From positions 1-64,000 of the forward strand of contig CAZSVM010000011.1 of assembly GCA_964610315.1 (NCBI GenBank): a DNA stretch of 64,000 nucleotides, given 5' to 3'. Positions 1-9,157 of the stretch are shown here, in pieces. The first letter of the stretch is position 1. Each line of letters starts with the position of its first letter. Position numbers and translations under genes: made by a program. The notes below the pieces were generated by a model that saw only the letters and a program-made list of their open reading frames with translations, was not told where the DNA came from and ran no database searches. The stretch is from JAQVEM01 sp964610315 (GTDB lineage: Bacteria; Actinomycetota; Humimicrobiia; Humimicrobiales; Humimicrobiaceae).

Positions 1-52
1 CGTCGGGCTCATAACCCGAAGGTCATAGGTTCAAATCCTATCCCCGCTACCA
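1..52 (+). tRNA. tRNA-Met (CAT), 5' end cut by window edge
   Basis: The 3' two thirds of a tRNA are visible: anticodon stem TCGGG/CCCGA around the loop CTCATAA (anticodon CAT), a variable loop, the T-arm ATAGG-TTCAAAT-CCTAT, the 3' acceptor strand and an encoded CCA. Three consecutive G-C pairs next to the anticodon loop are the hallmark of initiator tRNA, so tRNA-fMet is likely. The acceptor 5' strand and D-arm lie outside the window, so the position 1-72 mismatch that would confirm this cannot be checked. Confidence 0.9.
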
Positions 53-428
53 AAAAATCATAAGCTTCTAAAAATTAATTGGACATAGTATTAATTCAAA
101 CATATTATTGGAAAATATGCTTCCTTTTTTGCAGATAATTTTTAAGAGAACACCTGATGTGTCTCTACTTCGTTATTCTATTAAGGCCTGTTAAAACGTC
201 ACTATTTTAAAAAACTTATTTATTTTTTTCTGCGGCAGCATCATCTTGTTTTCTGGTTACCGGCCATCGGTAATTATATTATTTTGAATGCAGTACCATC
301 TTCGGAACAGATATTTTTATTAATATTGATTTTAAATTATAATTTACTTATGTTTTCGAAATATATTGGTATTGGTTTGTAGTATCGGAAAAATAATTAA
401 AAGAAAATTTTAAGGAAACTAACTGTTC
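53..428. other. Intergenic stretch with a weak promoter candidate
   Basis: AT-rich spacer between the tRNA and the first protein gene. In three-frame reading I see no coding remnant. A possible sigma-70 type promoter for the next gene is TTGATT at 326-331, a 17-nt gap, then TATGTT at 349-354; the -10 is poor. A Shine-Dalgarno-like AAGGAAA lies near 412. Nothing else is recognisable. Confidence 0.3.
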
Positions 429-911
429 ATGCTGAAAATTCTCTTTAAGAGGAATAAATATAAGTATAAATATAAATTCTTGCCCGGAAGGATTTTTTTA
501 CTGGTGTTGGCCCTTTTTTTATGTGTAAGTTTATGTGCCTGTACCGTTATTTCAAATATAGGAAACTTTTTTAAGGATAAATTTTCAGCAGAGGATGATA
601 TGAATGAAGCCATAGAGACTGTAAATACGTTTTTTAATTTGCTAATAGATAAGAATTATGAGAAAGCCTACCAGTATTTAAGCAGTAAGGATAAGTCAGC
701 TGGCAGTTTGGAAGATTTTTCCAATGAATTCAAAGATGTTACTGATATAGTATCGGTGGACGTTAAATGGGTGGAAATTAAAAACAATGTAGCTATAGTG
801 GATGTGGATTTGACCGATTTCTATGACGGGGAAGAAAAGGTATTTAAAGACATCGAAGTATCTCTGGTAAGAGAGGAAGATGGAAGCTGGAAAGTAGCAT
901 TCTGGAAATAA
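429..911 (+). CDS. Small predicted lipoprotein, unknown function
   Basis: 160 residues. A basic N-terminus containing a KYKYKYK run is followed by a hydrophobic segment (about residues 22-36) ending in a lipobox-like LCAC, which places the lipidated cysteine at residue 38. The mature part has two helices followed by beta-rich sequence with a final tryptophan motif (GSWKVAFWK). This layout resembles NTF2-like/DUF4878-type lipoproteins that build a cone-shaped ligand-binding fold. The ATG start is supported by AAGGAAA about 10 nt upstream. It has its own promoter region and is separated by 109 nt from the next gene, so it is probably monocistronic. The lipoprotein call is firm; the fold is inferred from pattern only. 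Confidence 0.65.
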   Translation: MLKILFKRNKYKYKYKFLPGRIFLLVLALFLCVSLCACTVISNIGNFFKDKFSAEDDMNEAIETVNTFFNLLIDKNYEKAYQYLSSKDKSAGSLEDFSNEFKDVTDIVSVDVKWVEIKNNVAIVDVDLTDFYDGEEKVFKDIEVSLVREEDGSWKVAFWK

Positions 912-952
912 AAATGTTTATAAATTGAAAAAACAAGCTTTAAGGTTATAAA

Positions 953-981
953 TTGATAGAATAAGGCACAAGGTATATAAA
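953..981 (+). promoter_or_regulatory. Predicted sigma-70-type promoter for ymdB-tilS
   Basis: TTGATA (953-958), exactly 17 nt, then TATAAA (976-981). It lies 40 nt upstream of the TTG start of the ymdB-like gene, in the gap after the lipoprotein gene. Sequence match only. Confidence 0.5.
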
Positions 982-1020
982 AATATACAGTCATAAAAAT
1001 TTAAACTGGAAAGGAATAAA

Positions 1021-1809
1021 TTGAAAGTATTATTTTTGGGAGATGTTTTTGGTAAACCGGGAAGGGAAATTTTAAAAAGTAAACTTCCGGTAATGGTAAA
1101 GGAAAACGATATAGATGTTGTTATTGCCAATGGAGAGAATGCAGCGGGAGGAATTGGAATTACGCCGGAAATCTGTAAAACATTATTGGATATTGGTGTA
1201 GATGTGGTAACCTCGGGGAACCATATTTATAAAAAGAGAGAAATATATGATTATATTCAGCAGCAGCCGCGCCTTTTAAAGCCGGCAAATTATCCTCCGA
1301 CTACTCCCGGAAATGGATATTATGTTCTCTCCGATAGTAAAGATAATAAAACTACGGTAATAAATATTTGCGGGAGAATCTTCGTGGAATATCTTGATTG
1401 TCCGTTCAGGTGCATAGATAAAATTTTAAATAATATTAAGGAAGAAACGCCGGTAATAATTGTGGATTTTCATGCTGAGGTTACGTCCGAAAAAGTGGCC
1501 ATGGGATGGTATCTTGACGGCAGGGTAAGCGCGGTGGTAGGTACCCATACCCATGTTCAGACTGCCGATGAAAGGATATTGCCGGGAGGCACCGCTTATA
1601 TTACTGATGTCGGTATGGTTGGACCCAGGAATTCGGTTATTGGAGTAAAGAAGGAAAATATTATAAGAAGATTTATAACTATGATGCCCCAGAAATTTAC
1701 GGTTGAAGAAGATGATTATTTAATTAATGCGGTCGTAATTGATATTGACCGGAAGAGTGGCAGGGCAAATAGCATAGATAGATTAAATCTGGTGGTTGAG
1801 AGTATTTAA
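1021..1809 (+). CDS. ymdB: YmdB/TIGR00282-family metallophosphoesterase
   Basis: 262 residues, the usual length for this family. Metal-site motifs are in the expected order: LGDVFG near the N-terminus (D8), NGENAAGG, TSGNHIY, DFHAEVTSEK and GTHTHVQTAD. The family is a binuclear-metal phosphodiesterase; Bacillus YmdB hydrolyses cyclic nucleotides in vitro and affects biofilm and motility decisions. It acts in the cytoplasm. The start is TTG, preceded by GGAAAGGAA at good spacing. The 3' end overlaps the longest reading of tilS by 14 nt, so the two are probably co-transcribed. Confidence 0.9.
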   Translation: MKVLFLGDVFGKPGREILKSKLPVMVKENDIDVVIANGENAAGGIGITPEICKTLLDIGVDVVTSGNHIYKKREIYDYIQQQPRLLKPANYPPTTPGNGYYVLSDSKDNKTTVINICGRIFVEYLDCPFRCIDKILNNIKEETPVIIVDFHAEVTSEKVAMGWYLDGRVSAVVGTHTHVQTADERILPGGTAYITDVGMVGPRNSVIGVKKENIIRRFITMMPQKFTVEEDDYLINAVVIDIDRKSGRANSIDRLNLVVESI

Positions 1810-3361
1810 TTTTTTAAACAGAAATATAAGAGTAATATCCGATATGAATTTTAAAATCAATAAAATAGTAAATAGCGAGTTTGCCGCAGATAAAGTTATT
1901 TCAAAAGCACTAAAGACCATGGAATCCAATAATATGGTAAAAAGCAGGGACAGGATATTGATTTCGATTTCGGGCGGGCCTGATTCCACATTTTTAACCC
2001 ACCTGTTTTATCTTTTACGGCCGGTTTTTAATTTAACTCTTTTTGGCTTCTGTCTCGATCATATGACCAGAGGCGGACAGTCCGCAAAAGATGCTTTGTT
2101 CGTGGAAAAATTGTGCCGGGAACTGGATATTAAATTATTCAGGCAAAAAATGGATGTTGCGAAATGGTGCCGGTTAAATAAGATTTCTTTTCAGGAAGGG
2201 GCCAGAAAAATAAGAATGGAAAAATTATTGGAGATTTCACAAAAAAACAGTATAGAAAAAATTGCTACCGGCCATAATGCCGATGATAATATAGAAACTT
2301 TTTTGATGCACCTGCTCAGGGGTGCCGGGTCCAGGGGCCTTTCCGGAATAAGGCCGGTCGCCGGTAAATTTATAAGGCCTCTTATTGAGATTTTCAGAGA
2401 AGATATTATCTCTTATCTGGACAGAAAAAAGATACCTTATTGTGTGGACAGAACCAATATTGAAAATATATATTTTAGAAACAGGATAAGAAATATCCTC
2501 ATACCCTTTATAAGCAATTATTTTGGCCAATCTTTTAAAAGAAAAGTATTAAGATCACTGAATATATTAAAAGACGAAAGTGATTTTCTTGACCGGTATT
2601 CACTAGCTAGAATGGAGAGCATGGCCTCCATTGAAAAAGCCGGGGATGCCGGGAATCCTGTCTTTATTAAAATACCTGTTTTAAAAATTGGTGAGGAAGC
2701 CAGAGCTGTCCGAAGAAAAATTATAATGTCGGTGATAGAAATGATACACGGAAATCTGGAAGATATAAGTTTCAGAAATATAGATGATATTTTAAAAATA
2801 TGTGTTTCGGGAGGGGAAAGTAAAATTATACAGCCCCAGGCAAATATAAGGGTTTTAAAAATAGGGAGCTATATATATTTTGCCGATATGGAATACTGTG
2901 AATTTCTGCCGGAAGAATTTGTAAGGTTCCTAAAAGAGGATAAAGGGGTAAAGGCGGCAAAGAGAGGGAAAACCAGGGAAAAAGAGGTAAAAATCGGAAC
3001 CAGCATGAAATTAACAGACTTCGGCCTCAAGTTATCCACCGAACTTTTAAAATATGGTCAGGATAAAATAAATTTAAATGAGGTTGAAAATACGGAAGCT
3101 TTTCTGGATTATACCAGGATTGAACTCCCGGTAAAAATAAGAATTTGGGAAAAAGGGGACAAATTTTATCCCCTGGGAATGAAAAAGGAAAAAAAGCTGC
3201 AGGATTTTTTTGTGGATAATAAAATCCCCTTGCATTTAAGAAAATTGATTCCCATATTTACAGATAAGGAAAAAATAATCTGGGTAGGAAAATACAGAAT
3301 CGACAGCAGGGTAAGGATAACCGATAATACTAGGGAAGTCCTGCATTTAAAATTATTTTAA
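1796..3361 (+). CDS. tilS: tRNA(Ile)-lysidine synthase
   Basis: Attaches lysine to C34 of the CAT-anticodon tRNA-Ile so that it reads AUA. The P-loop-like ATP-pyrophosphatase motif SGGPDS is at about residues 59-64 from the longest start. The N-type PP-ATPase domain follows (GHNADDNIETFLMHLLRGAG), and a C-terminal TilS domain with WEKGDKFYPLG is near residue 430. It is long (up to 521 residues). The first TTG at 1796 overlaps ymdB; ATG at 1844 is an alternative start 16 codons in, and neither has a strong ribosome site, so the start is uncertain. Its position just before hpt and ftsH is the classic bacterial tilS-hpt-ftsH order. Confidence 0.93.
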   Translation: MRVFNFLNRNIRVISDMNFKINKIVNSEFAADKVISKALKTMESNNMVKSRDRILISISGGPDSTFLTHLFYLLRPVFNLTLFGFCLDHMTRGGQSAKDALFVEKLCRELDIKLFRQKMDVAKWCRLNKISFQEGARKIRMEKLLEISQKNSIEKIATGHNADDNIETFLMHLLRGAGSRGLSGIRPVAGKFIRPLIEIFREDIISYLDRKKIPYCVDRTNIENIYFRNRIRNILIPFISNYFGQSFKRKVLRSLNILKDESDFLDRYSLARMESMASIEKAGDAGNPVFIKIPVLKIGEEARAVRRKIIMSVIEMIHGNLEDISFRNIDDILKICVSGGESKIIQPQANIRVLKIGSYIYFADMEYCEFLPEEFVRFLKEDKGVKAAKRGKTREKEVKIGTSMKLTDFGLKLSTELLKYGQDKINLNEVENTEAFLDYTRIELPVKIRIWEKGDKFYPLGMKKEKKLQDFFVDNKIPLHLRKLIPIFTDKEKIIWVGKYRIDSRVRITDNTREVLHLKLF

Positions 3362-3412
3362 AAATAAATTTAATATGCTTTAATGAAATTATATTCTAAT
3401 TAGGGGTAATCA

Positions 3413-3988
3413 ATGGGGCTTTTTAAATTTGAAATAATTGATGGTGAAAAGGTACTGGTTTGTAATCATACCAGAGTAAAAATACTGATTGACGAAAAAA
3501 GACTTAATAAAAGAGTAAAAGAATTAGGCCGGGAAATCACCAGAGATTATCAGGACAAGAATCCGGTGCTGGTATCTATTTTAAGGGGTTCCTTTATTTT
3601 TATTGCCGATATTTGCCGCGAAATTAAAATACCGGTTACTTTTGATTTTATGGCTGTTTCAAGTTATGGAAATTCTAAGGTAAGTTCCGGCATTGTAAGA
3701 ATAACCAAGGACCTGGAATTCAGCATCGAAAATAAAGAGGTTCTCATTATAGAGGATATAGTCGATTCCGGAAGAACCTTAAATTATCTGGTAAAGAATT
3801 TACAGGCCAGAAATCCGAAAAATATAGAAGTCTGTGCCCTTCTGGATAAGGATGTTCCCCGAAAAACAGAAAACAGGGTTAAATATAAAGGATTTGATAT
3901 TCCTAATAAGTTTGTGGTAGGATATGGTCTTGATTTCGGAGAGAAATACAGGAATTTCCCTTTTATAGGGTATATTGAAAATGAATAG
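3413..3988 (+). CDS. hpt: Hypoxanthine phosphoribosyltransferase
   Basis: 191 residues. Purine salvage: converts hypoxanthine or guanine plus PRPP to IMP or GMP. The PRPP-binding loop EDIVDSGRT lies at residues 114-122 and the LRGSFIF motif near residue 57. The C-terminal VGYGLDFGEKYRN is the conserved base-binding segment. The ATG start follows a TAGGGGT ribosome site. It lies between tilS and ftsH, the standard arrangement. It complements the de novo purine genes at 51-61 kb. Confidence 0.95.
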   Translation: MGLFKFEIIDGEKVLVCNHTRVKILIDEKRLNKRVKELGREITRDYQDKNPVLVSILRGSFIFIADICREIKIPVTFDFMAVSSYGNSKVSSGIVRITKDLEFSIENKEVLIIEDIVDSGRTLNYLVKNLQARNPKNIEVCALLDKDVPRKTENRVKYKGFDIPNKFVVGYGLDFGEKYRNFPFIGYIENE

Positions 3989-4042
3989 TAATTATATTAT
4001 TATCTAAAAAGCGATAAAAAAATATAAGGAGATGTTTAAAAT

Positions 4043-5980
4043 TTGAAGAACAATAAAGGATTAAATAGAAGGGGATTTAAAAATATTGCACTGCTAATAT
4101 TGCTTATAGTAGTGGTGTTTCTGATTTTAAGAAACCCTCTTTTTCTTGCACCTCAGGTGAAAGAGTTTAATATGAATGATTTCGTTAAGGCAGTGGAAGA
4201 GGGACAGATAAGTACCTCGACACCAATGGTGATTAAAGGAGAGGACAGAGTAGTAGAGGGTCAATTAAATGATGGAACTAATTTTAAGGTATCATATTTA
4301 GCGGACTATGACATTACTCAATTTTTACTGGATAATAATTTACCTTTTAAGGTAGATAACCAGAAACAATCGGTATGGATTCAAATTCTGGTAAGTGCCA
4401 TACCTTTCATTATAATGTTTGGTTTGATTTTCTTTATGATGAATCAGCTTCAGGGAGGAGGTTCCAAAGTACTTCAATTTGGAAAAAGCAAAGCAAGATT
4501 GGTGGATAAAACTAAAAAGAGAGTTACTTTTAAAGATGTTGCCGGGGTTGATGAAGCGGTAGAAGAATTAAGAGAAATCGAAGAATTTCTGGAAAATCCG
4601 AATAAATTTAAAGCAATGGGAGCAAAAATTCCTAAAGGTGTCCTGTTGTACGGACCTCCCGGAACCGGAAAGACGCTTCTGGCAAGAGCGGTTGCCGGTG
4701 AAGCCGGTGTACCTTTCTTCAGTATAAGCGGTTCCGAATTCGTGGAGATGTTCGTTGGTGTGGGTGCCTCCAGAGTAAGAGACCTCTTCAATCAGGCCAA
4801 AGCAAATCAGCCGGCCATAGTATTTATGGATGAAATCGACGCAGTAGGAAGACACAGGGGGGCCGGATTAGGGGGAGGACATGATGAAAGAGAACAGACC
4901 TTGAATCAATTACTGGTGGAAATGGACGGATTCGATGTCGACAGCACGGTAATACTGATCGCAGCTACCAACAGGCCGGATATCCTGGATCCTGCACTGC
5001 TCAGACCGGGAAGGTTTGACAGGCAAATTGTAGTAGATAGGCCGGATTTACTGGGCAGAGAAGAGATACTGAAAATACATGCCAGAGGTAAACCTCTGGA
5101 TAAAGGAATCAATCTAAAAACTATAGCCAAGCAAACACCCGGATTTACCGGTGCCGATCTTGCCAATCTTTTCAATGAAGCTTCTCTGCTGGCAGCCAGA
5201 CATAACAAGAAAAAAATAAGTATGTTTGAAATAGAGGAAGCGGTTGAGAGAGTCATTGCCGGACCGGAGAAAAAAACAAGAATTATATCGGAAGAGGAAA
5301 AAAGAATAATTGCTTATCATGAGTCGGGACATGCTATACTTTCGTATGTTCTACCTCATACTGACCCGGTTCATAAAATATCCATTATATCCAGAGGAAG
5401 AGCACTGGGGTATGTAATTACTTTACCTGAGGAGGATAGGTTTCTAAAATCAAAAAGAGAACTTATGGATAACATTACCCAGCTTCTGGGAGGTAGAGTG
5501 AGCGAAGAAATGAATTTCAACGATATAACTTCCGGAGCACAAAACGACCTGGATAGAGCTACCAAAATCACCCGGAAAATGATTACGGAATACGGGATGA
5601 GTAAGAAACTGGGTCCGATTACTTTTAAAGGCGAGGAAGAAGAAGTATTTTTGGGAAAAGAAATTGGTTCCAGACCTCATTACAGTAATGAAATAGCTTC
5701 CGCTATAGACGAAGAAGTGCATAATATAATTATGGACAGCTACGATAAGGCAAAGAAGATACTTATGGAAAACAAAGAAACTCTAGCTGTTCTGGCAAAC
5801 GAATTAATGAAAAAAGAAACTTTGGGCAGGGAAGAAATACTTAAAGTATTATCAAAAGTAGAGAGCAAAAAAACCAAGAGAGTAGAACAATTAGAGGAAG
5901 AAAGTAAAGTTTTGGATAATAACAAAAAAGCAGTAAAAAATGCAAAAGTAAAAGTGATAAAAGCAGTTGAAAAAAAATGA
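4043..5980 (+). CDS. ftsH: ATP-dependent zinc metalloprotease FtsH
   Basis: 645 residues. A membrane-anchored AAA+ protease that degrades unassembled membrane proteins and some regulators. Two membrane segments (about residues 15-33 and 111-133) flank an extracytoplasmic domain. Walker A GPPGTGKT is at 204-211, Walker B FMDEID near 260, followed by the second-region-of-homology arginines (RPGRFDR). The zinc motif HESGH is at 426-430. A charged lysine/glutamate-rich tail ends the protein. The start is TTG with AAGGAGA upstream. Complete, with no missing key residues. Confidence 0.97.
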   Translation: MKNNKGLNRRGFKNIALLILLIVVVFLILRNPLFLAPQVKEFNMNDFVKAVEEGQISTSTPMVIKGEDRVVEGQLNDGTNFKVSYLADYDITQFLLDNNLPFKVDNQKQSVWIQILVSAIPFIIMFGLIFFMMNQLQGGGSKVLQFGKSKARLVDKTKKRVTFKDVAGVDEAVEELREIEEFLENPNKFKAMGAKIPKGVLLYGPPGTGKTLLARAVAGEAGVPFFSISGSEFVEMFVGVGASRVRDLFNQAKANQPAIVFMDEIDAVGRHRGAGLGGGHDEREQTLNQLLVEMDGFDVDSTVILIAATNRPDILDPALLRPGRFDRQIVVDRPDLLGREEILKIHARGKPLDKGINLKTIAKQTPGFTGADLANLFNEASLLAARHNKKKISMFEIEEAVERVIAGPEKKTRIISEEEKRIIAYHESGHAILSYVLPHTDPVHKISIISRGRALGYVITLPEEDRFLKSKRELMDNITQLLGGRVSEEMNFNDITSGAQNDLDRATKITRKMITEYGMSKKLGPITFKGEEEEVFLGKEIGSRPHYSNEIASAIDEEVHNIIMDSYDKAKKILMENKETLAVLANELMKKETLGREEILKVLSKVESKKTKRVEQLEEESKVLDNNKKAVKNAKVKVIKAVEKK

Positions 5981-6103
5981 CAGAGGAACTTTTATTCAAG
6001 CAAGCTATTTCGATATTCAAGAAATAACCAAACATTTTAACAAAGCTTTCCGGTATCTAAGTATTTATTATTTGTAATAATAATTTAAGATAGGAGTTTT
6101 CTG

Positions 6104-6670
6104 TTGGATAGAAAGATGATAGAAGAAGGAGTAAGGCTGATAATAAAAGGTATTGGGGAGAATATAAACAGAGAGGGCCTTAAGGGGACTCCAGAGAGAG
6201 TTGCGGAAATGTATGAAGAAATATTCAGCGGAATCGGAAAGGATCCTTCCAGGGAATTAGGGCCCCTGTTTGATGAAAGTCATGATGAGATAATCCTGGT
6301 AAAAGATATCCCTTTTTATTCGGTATGCGAGCATCATCTGGTACCTTTTGTAGGAAAAGCTCATATAGCTTATGTTCCCAATAAAACCGGGAAGATTATC
6401 GGCCTTAGTAAACTTATACGTGTATTCGATATCGTGGCCAAAAGGCTTCAGGTCCAGGAGCGTTTGACTTCGATAGTAGCGGATACCATTATGAAGAAAA
6501 TTAAGCCAAGGGGAGTTATGGTTATAATCGAAGCCGAACATTTGTGTATGAGTATGAGAGGAGTAAAGAAACCCAATACCTTGACCATAACTTCTGCCGT
6601 GAGGGGTCTGTTCAAAGAGAATCCAGCCTCGCGGGCTGAAGCAATGGCACTTATTAAACAAAATAAATAG
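6104..6670 (+). CDS. folE: GTP cyclohydrolase I
   Basis: 188 residues, normal length. Catalyses the first step of folate synthesis, GTP to 7,8-dihydroneopterin triphosphate. Zinc ligands are visible as C75 and H78 in the CEHH motif and C148 in EAEHLCMSMRG. The TTG start has TAGGAG upstream. It stands 3 nt before folP and forms a folate operon with folP and folBK. Confidence 0.96.
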   Translation: MDRKMIEEGVRLIIKGIGENINREGLKGTPERVAEMYEEIFSGIGKDPSRELGPLFDESHDEIILVKDIPFYSVCEHHLVPFVGKAHIAYVPNKTGKIIGLSKLIRVFDIVAKRLQVQERLTSIVADTIMKKIKPRGVMVIIEAEHLCMSMRGVKKPNTLTITSAVRGLFKENPASRAEAMALIKQNK

Positions 6671-6673
6671 TAT

Positions 6674-7903
6674 ATGAAGTTTAAAATAAGGGCATTAAGC
6701 ATCAAGAACAGGCTGGAAGGTTTAAAAGAATATGCGAAGATAGGAGCTACTCCTGCCGGCTCCCGAATAATGGTAGAAAAAATATTTCCAATCTCTTTAA
6801 AAATCAGGGGAGTAAATCCGCTGGCCGCAAATATTTTAAAACAGGAAATGCTTGCCAGGGGTGGAGATGTAGTTACGGCCAGGGATGCACTTATAGAAGT
6901 AGGAGGCAGAGCAGAGGTAAACAATAAATCTGCCGTTATCATCCAGGGTACGGTAAAAACTATCAAAAGTTTAACTGATAAGATAGAACAACAGCCTTTC
7001 GAATTAAAAGAATTATCTGTTGAATTAAGAAAATATATGGAAAGACTGGATAATATCGCCAAAAGGAAAGAGTTAATAATCGGTAAGAAAAAGTTTGATC
7101 TGGAGAAAGATGTACTGGTGGTAGGGATTTTAAATATTACACCGGATTCTTTTTATAATGGAGGATATTATCTTGAAAAAGATGAAGCCTACCGGAGAGC
7201 CGAAACTATAGTAAGCGAAGGGGCGGATATAATCGATGTGGGGGGAATGTCCACCAGGCCGGGTTCTCTTCCAGTACCTGTTGATGATGAAATGGAAAGA
7301 ATTATCCCGGTTATAAAGTATATAAAAAAAAATTATGACATTTTAATATCCGCTGATACTTACCGGTCCCAGGTGGCCGGAAAAGCAATAGATGCCGGGG
7401 TTCATGTTATAAATGATATTAGCGGCCTTTCCATGGATAAGGATATGACAGAGGTTGTTGCCGGAAGTGGTGTTTCATTAGTTATTATGCACATTAAAGG
7501 AACTCCCCAAAATATGCAGAAAAATCCGCAGTATAAAAATGTAATAGATGAGATCTATGATTATCTTGAAGACAGAACCGTTATAGCCATAAATTCAGGG
7601 ATAAAACCGGAAAAAATAATCGTTGATCCGGGGATAGGGTTTGGAAAGACTCTGGAACATAATCTGGAAATACTAAATAGAATCAATGAGTTCAAGATGC
7701 TGGGGTATCCCTTAATGTTGGGGGCATCCAGAAAATCTTTTGTGGGAGGTATTCTTGATTTACCGGTTGAAGAGAGACTGGAAGGAAGTCTGGCCGCGGC
7801 AGTTTATGGTGTGATAAATGGGGTAAATATTTTAAGAGTACATGATGTAAAAGAAACGGTGAGAGCAATAAAGGTTGCCGGAAGGATCATTGGTGGATTT
7901 TAA
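6674..7903 (+). CDS. folP: Dihydropteroate synthase with N-terminal extension
   Basis: 409 residues. Condenses 6-hydroxymethyl-dihydropterin pyrophosphate with p-aminobenzoate. The TIM-barrel core starts near residue 148 with GILNITPDSF and contains DVGGMSTRPGS and the C-terminal GASRKSFVGG. The first ~145 residues are an extra domain absent from E. coli FolP, but similar long forms occur in clostridia and related anaerobes. It starts 3 nt after folE ends, so translation may be coupled. Confidence 0.93.
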   Translation: MKFKIRALSIKNRLEGLKEYAKIGATPAGSRIMVEKIFPISLKIRGVNPLAANILKQEMLARGGDVVTARDALIEVGGRAEVNNKSAVIIQGTVKTIKSLTDKIEQQPFELKELSVELRKYMERLDNIAKRKELIIGKKKFDLEKDVLVVGILNITPDSFYNGGYYLEKDEAYRRAETIVSEGADIIDVGGMSTRPGSLPVPVDDEMERIIPVIKYIKKNYDILISADTYRSQVAGKAIDAGVHVINDISGLSMDKDMTEVVAGSGVSLVIMHIKGTPQNMQKNPQYKNVIDEIYDYLEDRTVIAINSGIKPEKIIVDPGIGFGKTLEHNLEILNRINEFKMLGYPLMLGASRKSFVGGILDLPVEERLEGSLAAAVYGVINGVNILRVHDVKETVRAIKVAGRIIGGF

Positions 7904-7926
7904 TAATATCTCAAAGATATCCTGAA

Positions 7927-8832
7927 ATGTTTAAAATAATAATAAAAAATCTTAATTTATTTGGCTACCACGGAGTCAAAGAGAGCGAGAAAAAAAATGG
8001 TCAGAATTTTTGCTTTAATATTGAAATCTTGCTGAATAAAAAAAGCTTTTTAGATAATGATAACCTGGAAGATACCCTGAATTATTCCGAGGCAATAAGA
8101 ATTTTAAAAGATATAAACAGCGACAGGAGATTTGATCTCCTGGAAACATTATCCCAGACTATAGCTAATAGAATTATGGAAATGTCACCCCTGGTGGAAA
8201 AAGTGGCTGTAAAAATAGAAAAAACATCTCCGCCCATAAAAGAGAATCTTGAATCCGTAGGAGTTCAGTATATTCTGGATAAAAAAAATATGGAGAAGAA
8301 GGAAGAGGTAGAACTGGAAAGCGGTGGAATTGATGTATATATGTCCCTGGGTTCGAATATCGGAAATAGAGAGAACAATTTAAGAAAAGCTGTCGATTTA
8401 ATTAACAGCAGTCCTTATATTAAAGTGCTCAAGGTATCCTCGATATATGAAACGGAACCCATGTACTTAAAGGACCAGAATTATTTTTACAACATCGTGC
8501 TGCAGGCAAAGGTAAAAGAGGGAGTCAATCCATTTGAAATCCTGGGATTTTTAAAAGGAATCGAGTTTAGTTTCGGAGGTAAAAAGAATAAAAGATTTGG
8601 TCCCAGAATTATAGATATAGATTTATTATATTATGGAGAAATGTTTATTGAGTCGGACTTTCTGACCATACCCCATCCGAGGATACAGGAAAGGAAGTTT
8701 GTTTTAGTGCCACTAAGTGAGATAGCTCCCGGATTTGTAATAGGTGGAGAAAATATAAAAGAATTTATGGATAAAAAGAATTTTACCGAAAAAGTGGACC
8801 TGGTAGAGAACTGGCAGAGCCCTCCTATCTGA
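7927..8832 (+). CDS. folBK: Bifunctional dihydroneopterin aldolase / HPPK
   Basis: 301 residues made of two fused folate enzymes. Residues 1-118 are FolB-like (LFGYHGVKESEKKNGQ, then TLNYSEA and the FDLLETL segment). From about residue 138 it is HPPK, with SLGSNIGNRENNL, SSIYETEP and the FGPRIIDIDLLYYG catalytic/metal loop followed by IPHPRIQERKFVL. Together they turn dihydroneopterin into the pyrophosphorylated substrate of FolP, the preceding gene. FolB-FolK fusions are known in several phyla. Start ATG, 23 nt after folP. Confidence 0.93.
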   Translation: MFKIIIKNLNLFGYHGVKESEKKNGQNFCFNIEILLNKKSFLDNDNLEDTLNYSEAIRILKDINSDRRFDLLETLSQTIANRIMEMSPLVEKVAVKIEKTSPPIKENLESVGVQYILDKKNMEKKEEVELESGGIDVYMSLGSNIGNRENNLRKAVDLINSSPYIKVLKVSSIYETEPMYLKDQNYFYNIVLQAKVKEGVNPFEILGFLKGIEFSFGGKKNKRFGPRIIDIDLLYYGEMFIESDFLTIPHPRIQERKFVLVPLSEIAPGFVIGGENIKEFMDKKNFTEKVDLVENWQSPPI

Positions 8833-9045
8833 TTGAATTTATGTTCCACTGGAAAAATAAATATAATGTTTTTTTATATAAATTTTTTATTTAAAAATCT
8901 TTAAACTAGGTGTGCCAGAATAAATGCAAAATACCAGAGTGGAAATACCTTTACATAAACTCTTATAAACTATTAACTTTAATACTTGCATCCCGACTCT
9001 GTATTTCTATTTATAAATCCTCCTAATGGATTCATATTTTTTTCC

Positions 9046-9074
9046 TTGACTTATGGGCATATGTCCATTAAAAT
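9046..9074 (+). promoter_or_regulatory. Strong sigma-70-type promoter whose spacer is a palindrome
   Basis: TTGACT (9046-9051), 17-nt spacer, TAAAAT (9069-9074). The last 16 nt of the spacer (9053-9068) form the near-perfect palindrome ATGGGCATATGTCCAT. A protein bound there would cover the RNA polymerase site, which is the classic layout of a repressor-controlled promoter. The run of genes downstream encodes a DUF134 helix-turn-helix protein, a natural candidate for the regulator. Confidence 0.7.
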
Positions 9075-9094
9075 AATTATGGGTTTATGTTCAT
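9053..9094 (+). repeat. Two 16-nt operator-like repeats, 26 nt centre to centre
   Basis: Copy 1, ATGGGCATATGTCCAT (9053-9068), is an inverted repeat with one mismatched pair. Copy 2, ATGGGTTTATGTTCAT (9079-9094), matches copy 1 at 13 of 16 positions and keeps the outer half-sites ATGGG and CAT. The second copy falls at or just after the expected transcription start, so both copies would interfere with initiation. Confidence 0.6.
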
Positions 9095-9157
9095 AATATA
9101 ATTATTAATTGATATTTTGAAGTTTTGAAAAATTATTATACAAAGGAGGTAACGTAA

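Larger units (their letters stand above)
8833..9157. other. Intergenic stretch holding the promoter/operator of the orange-protein-type cluster
   Basis: 325 nt, AT-rich, with no coding remnant seen. The functional part is the last 110 nt, with a promoter at 9046-9074, two 16-nt repeat copies and a strong ribosome-binding site AAAGGAGGT at 9142-9150 (given separately). The first 200 nt show nothing I can name, and no clear intrinsic terminator for folBK. Confidence 0.5.

Noticed and set aside
4474..4855. Minus-strand open frames over ftsH and many similar antisense frames
   Set aside because: They mirror strongly conserved + strand genes, have no ribosome sites and low-complexity, serine/leucine-rich translations.
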